Below, in pieces: positions 27,433 to 35,851 of a stretch of 64,000 nt of DNA. The stretch's first letter is position 1, and each line of letters begins with the position of its first letter. A program made the translations under genes and the position numbers. The DNA lies in NCBI RefSeq assembly GCF_000701345.1, contig NZ_JNIJ01000010.1:62001-126000 (forward strand). Direction: 5' to 3'. The notes under the pieces are model-generated. The model did no database searches. It had not been told where the DNA came from and worked only from the letters and a program-made list of their open reading frames with translations. Source of the stretch: Bradyrhizobium sp. URHD0069 (GTDB lineage Bacteria > Pseudomonadota > Alphaproteobacteria > Rhizobiales > Xanthobacteraceae).

Positions 27433-29097
27433 ATGGCAACAATGGCTGTAACGGAAGTTAGAAGTACGGGGATGACGAAGGACGAACGTTTCGTCATTAC
27501 CGCCTCATCGCTCGGCACCGTTTTCGAATGGTATGACTTCTATCTCTACGGATCGCTCGCCGGCATTATCGGCGCACAATTCTTCTCGGCCTATCCGCCG
27601 GCAACCCGCGACATCTTCGCGCTGCTCGCCTTCGCCGCCGGCTTCCTGGTGCGCCCGTTCGGCGCCATTGTGTTCGGGCGCATCGGCGACATCGTCGGAC
27701 GCAAATACACCTTCCTCGTCACCATTGTGATCATGGGTCTGTCGACCTTCATCGTCGGCCTGCTGCCCAACGCAGCAACGATAGGCTTTGCGGCGCCGGT
27801 CATCCTGATCGTGCTGCGTCTGGCGCAGGGTCTGGCGCTGGGTGGCGAGTATGGCGGAGCCGCCACTTACGTGGCCGAGCATTCGCCGCAGGGCAAGCGC
27901 GGTTACTACACCTCGTTCATTCAGACCACCGCCACCCTGGGGCTGTTCCTGTCGCTGCTGGTGATCCTGTTTACCCGCACGGCGCTCGGCGAAGCCGACT
28001 TCGCCGCCTGGGGATGGCGTATTCCGTTCCTGGTATCGATCTTCCTGCTGGGAATCTCGGTCTGGATCCGGCTGCGCCTCAACGAATCGCCGGTGTTCCA
28101 GAAGATGAAGGACGAGGGCAAGAGCTCAAAAGCCCCGCTGACCGAAGCCTTCGCCAACTGGAGCAACGCAAAGATCGTCATCCTGGCGCTGATCGGCGGC
28201 ACCATGGGTCAGGGCGTGGTCTGGTACACCGGCCAGTTCTACGCGCTGTTCTTCCTGCAATCGATCCTGAAGGTCGACGGCTATACCGCCAATCTTCTCA
28301 TCGCATGGTCGCTATTGTTCGGCACCGGCTTCTTCATCGTGTTCGGCGCGTTGTCGGACAAGATCGGCCGCAAGCCGATCATTCTTGCAGGTTGCCTGAT
28401 CGCGGCGCTGTCGTTCTTCCCGATCTTCAAGATGATCACCACCAACGCCAACCCGACGCTGGAAAAGGCGATCGAAACCGTGAAGGTCGAGGTTGTTGCC
28501 GATCCCGCAGGCTGCGGCGATCTGTTCAACCCGGTCGGCACCCGGGTGTTCACCGCGCCATGCGACACTGCCCGCGCCTTCCTGGCTCAGTCGTCGGTCA
28601 AGTATTCGACCGTCTACGGCCCCGCCGGTTCGGGCGTGAAGGTTGTCGTCAACGGCAAGGACGTGCCTTACACCGCGGCGGCCGCTTCGAATCCGCAGGT
28701 GCTGGCGGCGGTGCAGGGCGCAGGCTATCCAAAGGCCGGCGACGCCCAGATCGTGAAGATGTCGAACCCGTTCGACATCTTCCGCCCGCAGGTCGCGGCG
28801 ATTATCGGACTGCTATTCATCCTGGTGCTCTTCGTCACCATGGTGTACGGGCCGATCGCGGCAATGCTGGTCGAACTGTTCCCGACCAAGATCCGCTACA
28901 CCTCGATGTCGCTGCCCTATCACATCGGCAACGGCTGGTTCGGCGGATTGTTGCCCGCGACCTCGTTCGCGATCGTGGCCTCGACCGGCGATATCTACGC
29001 AGGTCTTTGGTATCCGATCATCTTCGCATCGATCACGGCGGTCGTCGGCTTCTTCTTCCTGCCGGAAACCAAGGACGTCGATATCAAGACCAACTAA
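27433..29097 (+). CDS. MFS transporter, metabolite:H+ symporter (MHS) family
   Basis: A 554-residue transporter of the ProP/KgtP/ShiA type. MHS hallmarks: GTVFEWYDFYLYG in helix 1, RPFGAIVFGRIGDIVGRK in loop 2-3, RLAQGLALGGEYGGA in helix 4, and SDKIGRKPI in loop 8-9. The length exceeds the usual 430-450 residues because of an insertion at about residues 337-452 (between two C-terminal-half helices) that looks soluble and contains Cys residues in AGCGD and APCDT. The substrate is probably a small dicarboxylate or other organic acid. ATG 27433 follows AAGGGAGCG; a terminator follows the gene. Confidence 0.9.
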   Translation: MATMAVTEVRSTGMTKDERFVITASSLGTVFEWYDFYLYGSLAGIIGAQFFSAYPPATRDIFALLAFAAGFLVRPFGAIVFGRIGDIVGRKYTFLVTIVIMGLSTFIVGLLPNAATIGFAAPVILIVLRLAQGLALGGEYGGAATYVAEHSPQGKRGYYTSFIQTTATLGLFLSLLVILFTRTALGEADFAAWGWRIPFLVSIFLLGISVWIRLRLNESPVFQKMKDEGKSSKAPLTEAFANWSNAKIVILALIGGTMGQGVVWYTGQFYALFFLQSILKVDGYTANLLIAWSLLFGTGFFIVFGALSDKIGRKPIILAGCLIAALSFFPIFKMITTNANPTLEKAIETVKVEVVADPAGCGDLFNPVGTRVFTAPCDTARAFLAQSSVKYSTVYGPAGSGVKVVVNGKDVPYTAAAASNPQVLAAVQGAGYPKAGDAQIVKMSNPFDIFRPQVAAIIGLLFILVLFVTMVYGPIAAMLVELFPTKIRYTSMSLPYHIGNGWFGGLLPATSFAIVASTGDIYAGLWYPIIFASITAVVGFFFLPETKDVDIKTN

Positions 29098-29142
29098 ATA
29101 GTCTCGCCGGCGGCAACAACCGTTCGGACAAGGCTCAAACAC

Positions 29143-29176
29143 ACCGGCCGCGGATCGCTCCGCGGCCGGTTTTTTC
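29143..29176 (+). terminator. rho-independent terminator after MHS transporter gene
   Basis: Stem ACCGGCCGCGGA / TCCGCGGCCGGT with a four-base loop and a run of six T. Confidence 0.9.
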
Positions 29177-29229
29177 TTTAGAGCGTGATGACTTTTCTTC
29201 GAACCGCCATCCGCTCTATGTTTTTGTCT

Positions 29230-29306
29230 GAGCATGATCTCCGCGCAAACGCCTAGCGTTTGTCGCGAGGGAAAACCGGTACCCACTTCTCCGGATCATG
29301 TTCTAG
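29230..29306. repeat. intergenic palindromic repeat (GAGCATGATC type)
   Basis: GAGCATGATC at the left and GGATCATGTTC at the right enclose GGAAAACCGGTACCCACTT; a short AAACGCctaGCGTTT hairpin sits between. This is a dispersed Bradyrhizobium-type element; its right end overlaps the last bases of the yjbQ gene on the minus strand. Confidence 0.7.
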
Positions 29307-29776
29307 CCGGTACCGCCGATGAACTGCAGCACGATCTCACGCCGGTGCGGGCGGGCGCGATGCTCGATCAGGTAGACCGCCTGCCACGTTCCCAGTGCGA
29401 GTTCGCCTTTCAGAACCGGGATGTGCAGCGAGGCCGCCGTCAGCATGGTCTTGACATGCGCCGGCATGTCGTCGGGGCCTTCGGTGTCGTGGCTCCATCC
29501 GGCGTCCTCGGGCGCCAACTTGTCGAGCGCCGTCGTCAAATCCTCGAGCACCGACGGATCGGCGTTTTCCTGGATTGTCAACGACGCCGAGGTATGACGA
29601 ATGAACAGCGTCACCGCGCCCTCTCGCGCGCCAGCGTCCTTTACGAATTTCGCGATCTCGGCAGTGAGATCGACAAAGCCGCGTCCGGACGTTTGAACTG
29701 TCAGCAGCGATGTCGAGATCGTATTTGCGTCGACCGTGGATCGCGCCGAGCGCGAGAATGATTTAAGTGAGGTCAT
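29303..29776 (-). CDS. yjbQ: YjbQ/UPF0047 family protein
   Basis: A 157-residue member of the UPF0047 family (usual length about 135-140; the extra is a Ser-rich N-terminus). The signature FIRHTSASLTIQENADPSVLEDL and the C-terminal LGTWQAVYLIEHR are clear. E. coli YjbQ has weak thiamine phosphate synthase activity, hence the common label secondary thiamine-phosphate synthase; the real role is not settled. It is monocistronic. The last codons run into a palindromic repeat. Confidence 0.9.
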   Translation of the reverse strand: MTSLKSFSRSARSTVDANTISTSLLTVQTSGRGFVDLTAEIAKFVKDAGAREGAVTLFIRHTSASLTIQENADPSVLEDLTTALDKLAPEDAGWSHDTEGPDDMPAHVKTMLTAASLHIPVLKGELALGTWQAVYLIEHRARPHRREIVLQFIGGTG

Positions 29777-29931
29777 AAATGATCTCTCGATGTGTCTCCC
29801 GGCGAACGCCGGGACCTATCACCACCGGCGTTGGTCATTGCGAAAGGCACAACTTCCATCGCCCAGAATCGCAAGGCCGCGGAGTATGGTCCCGCGTTCG
29901 CCGCGACGAGACTTGAATTGAGCCGAAAATC

Positions 29932-30459
29932 TCAAATTTTGCCGGTGACGTCCTTCTGCACCCGGTTGGCGATCTCGACCAGCCGCCGCCATGTTTGCTC
30001 GATGAACGACATCATGCGATCCATATCGCGGTCGCTCGGCAAAGGAATTTCGATCTTACGCTCGCTCTCGGCCACCTTCGGCTCGGCTTTCTTTAATGAG
30101 TCGGTTTTCGGCAGCGGTTCGTCGATCTTGCCGGTGACGGTCGGCTCGCGCGCCGCCAACTCCGCTTTGAGCTTTTCGTTTTCCGCCTGGAGCCGACCGA
30201 TTTCCGCGTTGAGGGCCGCGCCTTCGTCGGGCACCGCATAGCAAGCCCAGCCCGTGCCGGTGTTGGTGCAAGTCGAAACCGCGCCGGTACGGGTATCGAG
30301 CCTGAGCACCGCGTCGGCGACCGGCGCCAGCGAATAGCGACCGTTCTCGCTATCCGGCATCGATTGCGCCGCGGCGGCGCCTGGTCCGCCAAGGCAAAAA
30401 AACACTGTAGCCGCCGCGATTGCTGTGGAGAATTTCGAGGGCGACGTCGCTGTCATCAT
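29932..30459 (-). CDS. exported coiled-coil protein
   Basis: A 175-residue protein with a Sec signal peptide (about residues 1-31, ending AAAQS). After a short domain with two Cys (VSTCTNTGTGWACYAVPDEG) comes a heptad-rich helix (LNAEIGRLQAENEKLKAELAA) and a charged C-terminus (SDRDMDRMMSFIEQTWRRLVEI). It is probably periplasmic and anchored by its uncleaved or cleaved signal. The start at 30459 has GGCGGAG upstream; the frame is open much further into the next gene, but that part is antisense noise. No family name is known to me. Confidence 0.75.
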   Translation of the reverse strand: MMTATSPSKFSTAIAAATVFFCLGGPGAAAAQSMPDSENGRYSLAPVADAVLRLDTRTGAVSTCTNTGTGWACYAVPDEGAALNAEIGRLQAENEKLKAELAAREPTVTGKIDEPLPKTDSLKKAEPKVAESERKIEIPLPSDRDMDRMMSFIEQTWRRLVEIANRVQKDVTGKI

Positions 30460-30512
30460 GGAGTTGCTCCGCCTCAAAACCGATAAGGTCTTCCGTATCC
30501 TGGTGCTCGATC

Positions 30513-31136
30513 CTACACTTGGGAACGATAGGGCGCGCGACCTGATTTCAACGCATCCGCGAGCAATTCGATCCGATCCTGCCCCCAGAATACCTCGCCG
30601 TCGAGCACATAGGCCGGCGATCCGAACACGTCGGCCGCCAGCGCATCCTGGCGGTTTTGCTCGTAGGCCGCGCTGATTTCGTCGGATCCCGAGCGCTCGA
30701 CCAGCTGCTTGCCAGGAAGCCCCGCATCGTCGGCGATTTTGACCAGCGTCGCGGGATCGGCCAGGTTCAGCTGATCTTCCCACACCGCCGCATGGGCCTT
30801 CCGCAGAAACGGATCGGGGTCGCGGCGGGCCTCGACCGCCGCGATCACAACGCCGTCGGCGAGCCGCGGGTTGAACGGCGAATTCGCCGGCTGCAGGTGA
30901 AATTTCAGGCCGCGCTTGTCGCGCCAGCGCTGCAGCTCAATCATCCGATAGCGCTCCCGCACCGGATGGCGCTTCACCAGCGGCAGGCCTCCGGTCTCCG
31001 AGAACAGATCGACCAGCACCACCGGCTTGTGATTCACTTCCAGATCGTAGGTGCTTGCGACTTCCCGGAACAATTTGTGCCCGAGATAGGCCCACGGGGA
31101 TTGAAGCGAAAAATAGTAATCGATTTGACGCGGCAT
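30513..31136 (-). CDS. 2-hydroxychromene-2-carboxylate isomerase-like DsbA-fold protein
   Basis: A 207-residue protein of the DsbA-like thioredoxin fold used by glutathione-dependent isomerases and kappa-class GSTs. The N-terminus YYFSLQSPWAYLGH has the active-site Ser in place of the CXXC cysteine; FGSPAYVLDGEVFWGQDRIELL is the C-terminal thioredoxin element with a cis-Pro context. In naphthalene degraders the enzyme isomerises 2-hydroxychromene-2-carboxylate; with no aromatic-degradation genes nearby the substrate here is unknown. Start ATG 31136 gives the usual length. Confidence 0.85.
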   Translation of the reverse strand: MPRQIDYYFSLQSPWAYLGHKLFREVASTYDLEVNHKPVVLVDLFSETGGLPLVKRHPVRERYRMIELQRWRDKRGLKFHLQPANSPFNPRLADGVVIAAVEARRDPDPFLRKAHAAVWEDQLNLADPATLVKIADDAGLPGKQLVERSGSDEISAAYEQNRQDALAADVFGSPAYVLDGEVFWGQDRIELLADALKSGRAPYRSQV

Positions 31137-31803
31137 GACGGTTAGGCCATTTGATGCGCGCCGACATCCCAACAGACCCGTCAAACCGATGCAAGACGAT
31201 CGTCGAGAAGTTTTTAGCTGAGCCCGCGGAATTATTTCACTGGAACCGGACGATCAGAGCACGTCGCCCGAACCCCATCCGCCGGAGCAGGCGGTCGTTC
31301 CGATCGAGCTGGTGATAGAGCACGGCAAGCAAGAAAGCCGTGCGCCAGAAGGTCGATAAATCGCAAAGCTAGGCGCGGCAGCGGCGCCCGATCCTGAAAC
31401 TCACTTCTGCTGAGGCCCGCCAAAATTGCCGTCGCATAGCCGGTCTCCCCATCAAAACGACCGGAAAATAGAAGCCGTCATCGGTGACCGGCGCGACAGT
31501 CCAGCAGGGCATGACCCGTCGTCGCCGCCGCGGGTCTCATCGTCCAAATGGGCATGACGACGCGCAGCGCTATCAGCGCGAGGATCAATGAAATCCTGCC
31601 GATCATGCGCGGAGCTGTTGCAGTGCGGTGATCGTGCGGCGGCCGACTCGCGGCAATTGGAATAAGCTGCGTCAAATCAAAAGCTTAAATGGTTATGACG
31701 CAATCTTGACTTGGTTAGATGCGGTCAGTATGGTCCGCGCGGCTTTTGAGGGTGACGGGGCGTAATTTCCATCAACCGCAGCATCGTTTCGGGTCTCCGC
31801 AGC
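31137..31803. other. gene-poor divergent region before the ATP synthase F0 genes
   Basis: A 667-base region with no supportable gene. A short minus-strand frame around 31478-31605 could encode a 42-residue peptide with one hydrophobic stretch (MIGRISLILALIALRVVMPI), but it has no RBS and a ragged tail. The right end carries a plausible promoter for atpI. Confidence 0.5.
31706..31734 (+). promoter_or_regulatory. candidate sigma-70 promoter of the atpI operon
   Basis: TTGACT at 31706-31711 and TATGGT at 31729-31734 with 17 bases between, about 70 bases before the atpI start. Confidence 0.5.
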
Positions 31804-32181
31804 ATGGCGCAAGGCACGGACAACGGCGGAAGTGGAAGTCACGACAAATCGTCGTCCGACGAAGCTGCGCTTTCCGCAAGGCTCGGAACTCTGGATCACC
31901 GCTTGTCCGAAATTCGGGACAGCCGCAAAACCAGGACTGACCAACCCGGATCTGAAAGTGGAAACGGCGCTGCCAGAGCCTCGGCGATGGCGCGTGGTTT
32001 CCGGCTTTCCTCGGAGTTGGTCGCCGGCGTTGTTGTCGGAGCGGTGATTGGCTGGGGTTTCGACCGCTTGCTGTCGACATCGCCCTTCGGGCTCATCGTG
32101 TTTTTTCTGCTCGGCTTTGCCGCCGGCGTGATCAACGTGATGAGATCGGCGGGGGTGGCTCCGGACAGAACCGGCCGTTAA
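31804..32181 (+). CDS. atpI: ATP synthase accessory protein I
   Basis: A 125-residue protein with a long charged N-terminus and two C-terminal helices (about 72-90 and 97-115: LVAGVVVGAVIGWGFDRLL, GLIVFFLLGFAAGVINV), the AtpI/Gct layout. It assists assembly of the c-ring and possibly Mg transport. It heads the F0 gene set, followed 64 bases later by atpB. The alphaproteobacterial habit of placing F0 and F1 genes in separate operons fits the absence of F1 genes here. Confidence 0.88.
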   Translation: MAQGTDNGGSGSHDKSSSDEAALSARLGTLDHRLSEIRDSRKTRTDQPGSESGNGAARASAMARGFRLSSELVAGVVVGAVIGWGFDRLLSTSPFGLIVFFLLGFAAGVINVMRSAGVAPDRTGR

Positions 32182-32245
32182 GGAACGCCGGACGAATTGA
32201 ATGCAGTGCGCCGGCGTGGCCGGCTGACCAAGAGATGCCGCGCGG

Positions 32246-32995
32246 ATGATCGATCCGATCCACCAGTTCAACATCGAGAAGATCTTCACGATTGGCCACA
32301 TCGGCAATCAAGAGATCGCCTTCACCAATTCATCGGCCTACATGTTCCTCTCGGTGGCGCTGATTTCGCTGCTGATGATCGGCGGCGTTGCCCGACGGCA
32401 GCTGGTGCCCGGACGCTTCCAGTCGATGGCCGAACTGAGCTACGAATTCGTGGCCAACACCATCAGAAGCAGCGCCGGCTCGGAAGGCATGAAGTTCTTC
32501 CCGCTGGTGTTCTCGCTGTTCATGTTCATCATGGTCTCGAACATGATCGGGATCATTCCCTACACGTTTACGGTTTCGAGCCACATCATTGTCACGGCGT
32601 CGCTGGCGCTCTTGGTGTTCTTCACCGTGCTGGTTTACGGCTTTTACAAGAACGGCCTGAAATTCTTCAAGCTGTTCGTGCCCTCGGGCATTCCGATCGT
32701 GATTCTGCCGCTGGTGGTGTTGATCGAGGTGATCTCGTTCCTGTCGCGCCCGATATCGCACAGCGTGCGTCTGTTCGCCAACATGCTGGCCGGCCACATC
32801 ACACTGAAAGTGTTCGCAAGCTTCGTCACCATGTTGGGGGCGATGGGCTTTGTCGGCTGGGTCGGCGCCATATTGCCGCTGGGACTGACGGTTGCGTTGA
32901 CCGCGCTTGAGCTTTTGGTCGCGTTCCTGCAAGCCTACGTCTTCACGATCCTCACCTGCATCTACATCAACGATGCTATCCATCCGGGCCACTGA
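32246..32995 (+). CDS. atpB: ATP synthase F0 subunit a
   Basis: A 249-residue membrane subunit that forms the proton half-channels against the c-ring. The essential arginine lies in [12 protein letters not shown] (about residue 175), followed by TLKVF; the last helices ([22 protein letters not shown]) are canonical. The length matches alphaproteobacterial AtpB. ATG 32246 directly follows GCGCGG; the operon continues with atpE after 56 bases. Confidence 0.95.
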   Translation: MIDPIHQFNIEKIFTIGHIGNQEIAFTNSSAYMFLSVALISLLMIGGVARRQLVPGRFQSMAELSYEFVANTIRSSAGSEGMKFFPLVFSLFMFIMVSNMIGIIPYTFTVSSHIIVTASLALLVFFTVLVYGFYKNGLKFFKLFVPSGIPIVILPLVVLIEVISFLSRPISHSVRLFANMLAGHITLKVFASFVTMLGAMGFVGWVGAILPLGLTVALTALELLVAFLQAYVFTILTCIYINDAIHPGH

Positions 32996-33051
32996 CTTGG
33001 CCTCTCAAGAAAACCTGCCTCTCTAGCAAACCTCAAGAAGGAGTTCGTTTC

Positions 33052-33279
33052 ATGGATCCGATTGCCGCGAAGTACATTGGCGCTGGTATTGCCTGCATTG
33101 GCATGGGTGGCGCCGGCGCAGGCGTGGGCATCATCTTCGGCAATTATCTCGCCGCAGCGGTGCGCAATCCGTCCGCCGCGCAGGGCCAGTTCGGCAATCT
33201 GATTTTCGGCTTCGCCGTGACCGAAGCGCTCGGCATCTTCTCGCTGCTGATCGCGCTGCTGCTCTTGTTCGCGCTCTAA
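33052..33279 (+). CDS. atpE: ATP synthase F0 subunit c
   Basis: The 75-residue proteolipid of the rotor ring: a helical hairpin with a glycine-rich first helix ([21 protein letters not shown]), the polar loop RNPSA, and the proton-binding carboxylate Glu58 in [19 protein letters not shown] lies 10 bases before ATG 33052, the strongest in the operon, in line with the need for many copies per complex. Confidence 0.96.
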   Translation: MDPIAAKYIGAGIACIGMGGAGAGVGIIFGNYLAAAVRNPSAAQGQFGNLIFGFAVTEALGIFSLLIALLLLFAL

Positions 33280-33307
33280 GAGACTTAACGCCGAATGGGA
33301 GAAGCCT

Positions 33308-33862
33308 GTGGCTGAAAGTCATGGCGCCGCCAAGGGCACAACCGCCCACACCGAAGCCGATGCCCATGGACGCGCGTTTCCGCCGTTTCAGAAGGACACC
33401 TTTGCTTCGCAATTGGTGTCGCTGCTGATCGCATTCGTCGCGCTTTATCTGATCGTCTCGCGAATTGCGCTGCCGCGCGTCGGCAGCCTGCTCGACGAGC
33501 GTCAGAACGCGATCGAGGGCGATCTGGCCGACGCACAGAAGCTGAAGGACGAGTCCGACAGTGCGCTGAAGGCCTATGAAAACGACTTGGCTGCGGCGCG
33601 CGCCCGCGCACAGGCGATCAGCAACGAGACCCGCGAGAAGTTGAACGCGGCGTCCGAGGCCGAACGCAAGAGGCTGGAAGAGCAGCTGTCGATCAAACTC
33701 GCCGGGGCCGAGAAAAGCATTGCATCGACGCGCGAGGCGGCGATGCGCAACGTCCGCGGCATTGCCGCGGAAGCGGCCGCCGCGATCGTGCAGCGGCTCA
33801 CCGGCGTGCTGCCCGACGGCAAGTCCGTGGACCGCGCCGTTGACGCGTCCTTGAAGGGATAA
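33308..33862 (+). CDS. atpG: ATP synthase F0 subunit b'
   Basis: A 184-residue peripheral-stalk subunit: a charged N-terminal tail, one membrane helix ([21 protein letters not shown], about residues 37-57) and a long amphipathic helix rich in Ala/Glu/Lys. Photosynthetic bacteria and many alphaproteobacteria have two different b-type subunits (b' and b) encoded in tandem, as here. GTG start at 33308; an ATG alternative is not in frame nearby. The longer N-terminal tail distinguishes b' from b. The symbol atpF' is also used. Confidence 0.9.
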   Translation: MAESHGAAKGTTAHTEADAHGRAFPPFQKDTFASQLVSLLIAFVALYLIVSRIALPRVGSLLDERQNAIEGDLADAQKLKDESDSALKAYENDLAAARARAQAISNETREKLNAASEAERKRLEEQLSIKLAGAEKSIASTREAAMRNVRGIAAEAAAAIVQRLTGVLPDGKSVDRAVDASLKG

Positions 33863-33866
33863 GTTG

Positions 33867-34352
33867 ATGTTCGCCGAACCGGAATTCTGGGTCGCCGTCG
33901 CCTTTTTTATCCTTATGGCGGTATTCGCCTATTTCGGCGTCCATCGCACGGTGCTGACGACGCTCGACCATCGCAGCGAGCGCATCAAGGCCGAGCTCGA
34001 CGACGCGCGCCGCCTCAAGGACGAGGCGGCCAAGTTGCTCGAGGAATACAAGGCCCGTCACGCCAGCGCCGAGCGCGAGGCCGAGGATATCATCGCCTCA
34101 GCCAAGGCCGACGCCGAGCGGATCGCGTCCGAAGCCAAGGCCAAGATGGAAGATTTTGTCGTACGGCGTACCAAGACCGCCGAGAGCAAGATCGCGCTGG
34201 CCGAAGCCCAGGCGCTGGCCGACGTCCGTGCGGCAGCCGCCAATGCTGCGGTGAGTGCGGCCTCCAGCATCCTGTCGCATTCGGTGAAGGGCCAGATCGC
34301 CGACGATCTCCTGGCCAAGGGCATTGCGGAAGTTCGCGAAAAGCTGAACTGA
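33867..34352 (+). CDS. atpF: ATP synthase F0 subunit b
   Basis: A 161-residue peripheral-stalk subunit with an N-terminal membrane helix ([19 protein letters not shown]) and a long right-handed coiled-coil-type helix ([22 protein letters not shown] and following). It pairs with b' to hold F1 against subunit a. ATG 33867 lies three bases after an in-frame TTG at 33864 and four bases after the b' stop; ATG is preferred. A strong terminator ends the operon. Confidence 0.94.
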   Translation: MFAEPEFWVAVAFFILMAVFAYFGVHRTVLTTLDHRSERIKAELDDARRLKDEAAKLLEEYKARHASAEREAEDIIASAKADAERIASEAKAKMEDFVVRRTKTAESKIALAEAQALADVRAAAANAAVSAASSILSHSVKGQIADDLLAKGIAEVREKLN

Positions 34353-34372
34353 CGAATTTCAATCGTAAACCA

Positions 34373-34406
34373 AAGCCGGCGCGAGATGATCGCGCCGGCT
34401 TTTTTG
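34373..34406 (+). terminator. rho-independent terminator of F0 operon
   Basis: Stem AAGCCGGCGCGA / TCGCGCCGGCTT with a five-base loop and a T6 run. Confidence 0.9.
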
Positions 34407-34413
34407 CTTCCGT

Positions 34414-34437
34414 ACCCTCCCCTCTCCAGGGGAGGGT
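34414..34437. repeat. short palindrome ACCCTCCCCT-ctcc-AGGGGAGGGT
   Basis: A perfect ten-base inverted repeat with a four-base loop, between the convergent F0 operon and the lipoprotein gene. Without a T run on either strand it is more likely a dispersed repeat than a terminator. Confidence 0.55.
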
Positions 34438-34452
34438 AAAGGATCGGCATCG

Positions 34453-35118
34453 CTACTTCTTCTTTCTCGCGGCCTTCGGCTCCGGCTTCAGCGCCTGCGG
34501 ATCGAAGCCGATATAGAAGATGTAGGAGTCGCCGGTCGCGCCGGGCGGCACCGGATACACCATATCCTCGGCGACCAAGGTAAACGGTTCACTGCCGTCC
34601 TCCGACATCGATACGGTCGTCTGGTAGGCTTTGGTCGCGATCGTTTTCTCCTGCACGCCGCCCTGCACCACGGCGACGCGAAGCGGAATCTCGACGCTCG
34701 AGGGAGCACCGGCCGGGCCGGCGATGATGCGGCCCTGAATGCCGATCCGCGCGGTGATCTGGTCGCCGGTTTTCGTGCATTCGCGCGCGGTGCGGGTGAT
34801 CGTCGCCTGATAACGCAGGTCGTTGCCGATCGGCTGCTTGCCCGGTGCTGCCACGGCATAGGTGGACGCCCCGGCGCGAATGCTGACCGGGGGGCAGGTC
34901 AGGTCGCTCTCCCCCTCGGCGGCCGGCGGTGGAACGCCCTGGGCAGGTTCCTCCGGCTTTCCGCCGAACAGACTCCTGAAGCGATCGCCTAGCGACTGCG
35001 AGGCCGCCGGCGAGGCAAACATGCTGCAGCCTATGACGAATGAAACCGCAGCCAGTATCGCGATTCCACGACCCCTGCCTGACCGAGCAGTCCTTATGAT
35101 CCCACGTTCGTCACCCAT
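34453..35118 (-). CDS. conserved hypothetical lipoprotein
   Basis: A 221-residue exported protein. The N-terminus is basic (RTARSGRGRG), followed by a hydrophobic stretch ending in a lipobox-like VIGC, then FASPAASQS; either lipoprotein or Sec processing is possible. The mature part has a beta-rich domain with two cysteines (LTCPPVSIRAG, ARECTKTGDQ) and a Lys-rich C-terminus (KAARKKK). The start at 35118 follows GGGAAC; ATG 35133 is an alternative. The domain is unknown to me, but the family seems common in Bradyrhizobiaceae next to the F0 genes. Confidence 0.75.
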   Translation of the reverse strand: MGDERGIIRTARSGRGRGIAILAAVSFVIGCSMFASPAASQSLGDRFRSLFGGKPEEPAQGVPPPAAEGESDLTCPPVSIRAGASTYAVAAPGKQPIGNDLRYQATITRTARECTKTGDQITARIGIQGRIIAGPAGAPSSVEIPLRVAVVQGGVQEKTIATKAYQTTVSMSEDGSEPFTLVAEDMVYPVPPGATGDSYIFYIGFDPQALKPEPKAARKKK

Positions 35119-35225
35119 CGATGTTCCCGGCATCCTGCATCATATGACCATCGTCCCTTTAGCCGCGTTATAGCAGGGCATTGGCGGCGAACCCAAGACG
35201 CATGTCACAATCTCGAAACCGAGGA

Positions 35226-35813
35226 TTAGCCGCGAAAATCCTCATGCAGCAGGCCGAACAGCAGGTGGTCCTGCCAGACGCCATTGATGCAGAGGTAGCG
35301 CCGCGCCAAGCCCTCGCGGCTGAAGCCGCATTTCTCCAGCACCCGAATCGACGGTGCATTCGAGGGGATGCAGGCGGCCTCGACGCGGTGAAGATTAAGT
35401 TCGCCGAACAGCGACGGCAGCAGCACGCGCAACGCCGCTGTCATGTAGCCGCGATCCGCATGCGGTTGCCCGACCCAGTAGCCGATGGTACCGGCCTGCA
35501 CGATGCCACGGCGGACGTTCGCCAGCGTGACGCCGCCGATCATCGCACCATCTGATTCGCGAAATACGATGAACGGATAGGATCTATCGGCGGCGATGTC
35601 TTCGGCATAGCGGCGCAACCGCCGCCGGAAGCCGGCGCGGGTAAGATCGTCGGACGGCCAGATCGGCTCCCAGGGAGTCAAATATTCCCGGCTGGATTCG
35701 CGCAGATGTGCCCATTGCAGAAAATCGGACATCTGCGGGGCGCGCAGCAAAAGCCCCTGGCCGCGCGGAGCAAGCGCGGCCGGTCCGCTGGATGGCAAAC
35801 GAAACAGGGCCAT
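35226..35813 (-). CDS. GNAT family N-acetyltransferase, RimJ-like
   Basis: A 195-residue acetyltransferase of the RimJ/RimL type. The acetyl-CoA loop is represented by YWVGQPHADRGYMTAAL and the C-terminal NLHRVEAACIPSNAPSIRVLEKCGF is diagnostic. RimJ acetylates the N-terminus of ribosomal protein S5 in E. coli; a different protein or small-molecule substrate is possible here. It is downstream of the M16 peptidase gene in the same direction (39-base gap). Confidence 0.88.
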   Translation of the reverse strand: MALFRLPSSGPAALAPRGQGLLLRAPQMSDFLQWAHLRESSREYLTPWEPIWPSDDLTRAGFRRRLRRYAEDIAADRSYPFIVFRESDGAMIGGVTLANVRRGIVQAGTIGYWVGQPHADRGYMTAALRVLLPSLFGELNLHRVEAACIPSNAPSIRVLEKCGFSREGLARRYLCINGVWQDHLLFGLLHEDFRG

Positions 35814-35851
35814 ATGTGGTACTCCCCGATCCCGAGCCTCGCGCCAGGCCT

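Noticed and set aside
31478..31675. 65-residue minus-strand frame with a hydrophobic core
   Set aside because: No RBS and an arginine/histidine-rich irregular tail; kept only as a remark in the intergenic entry.
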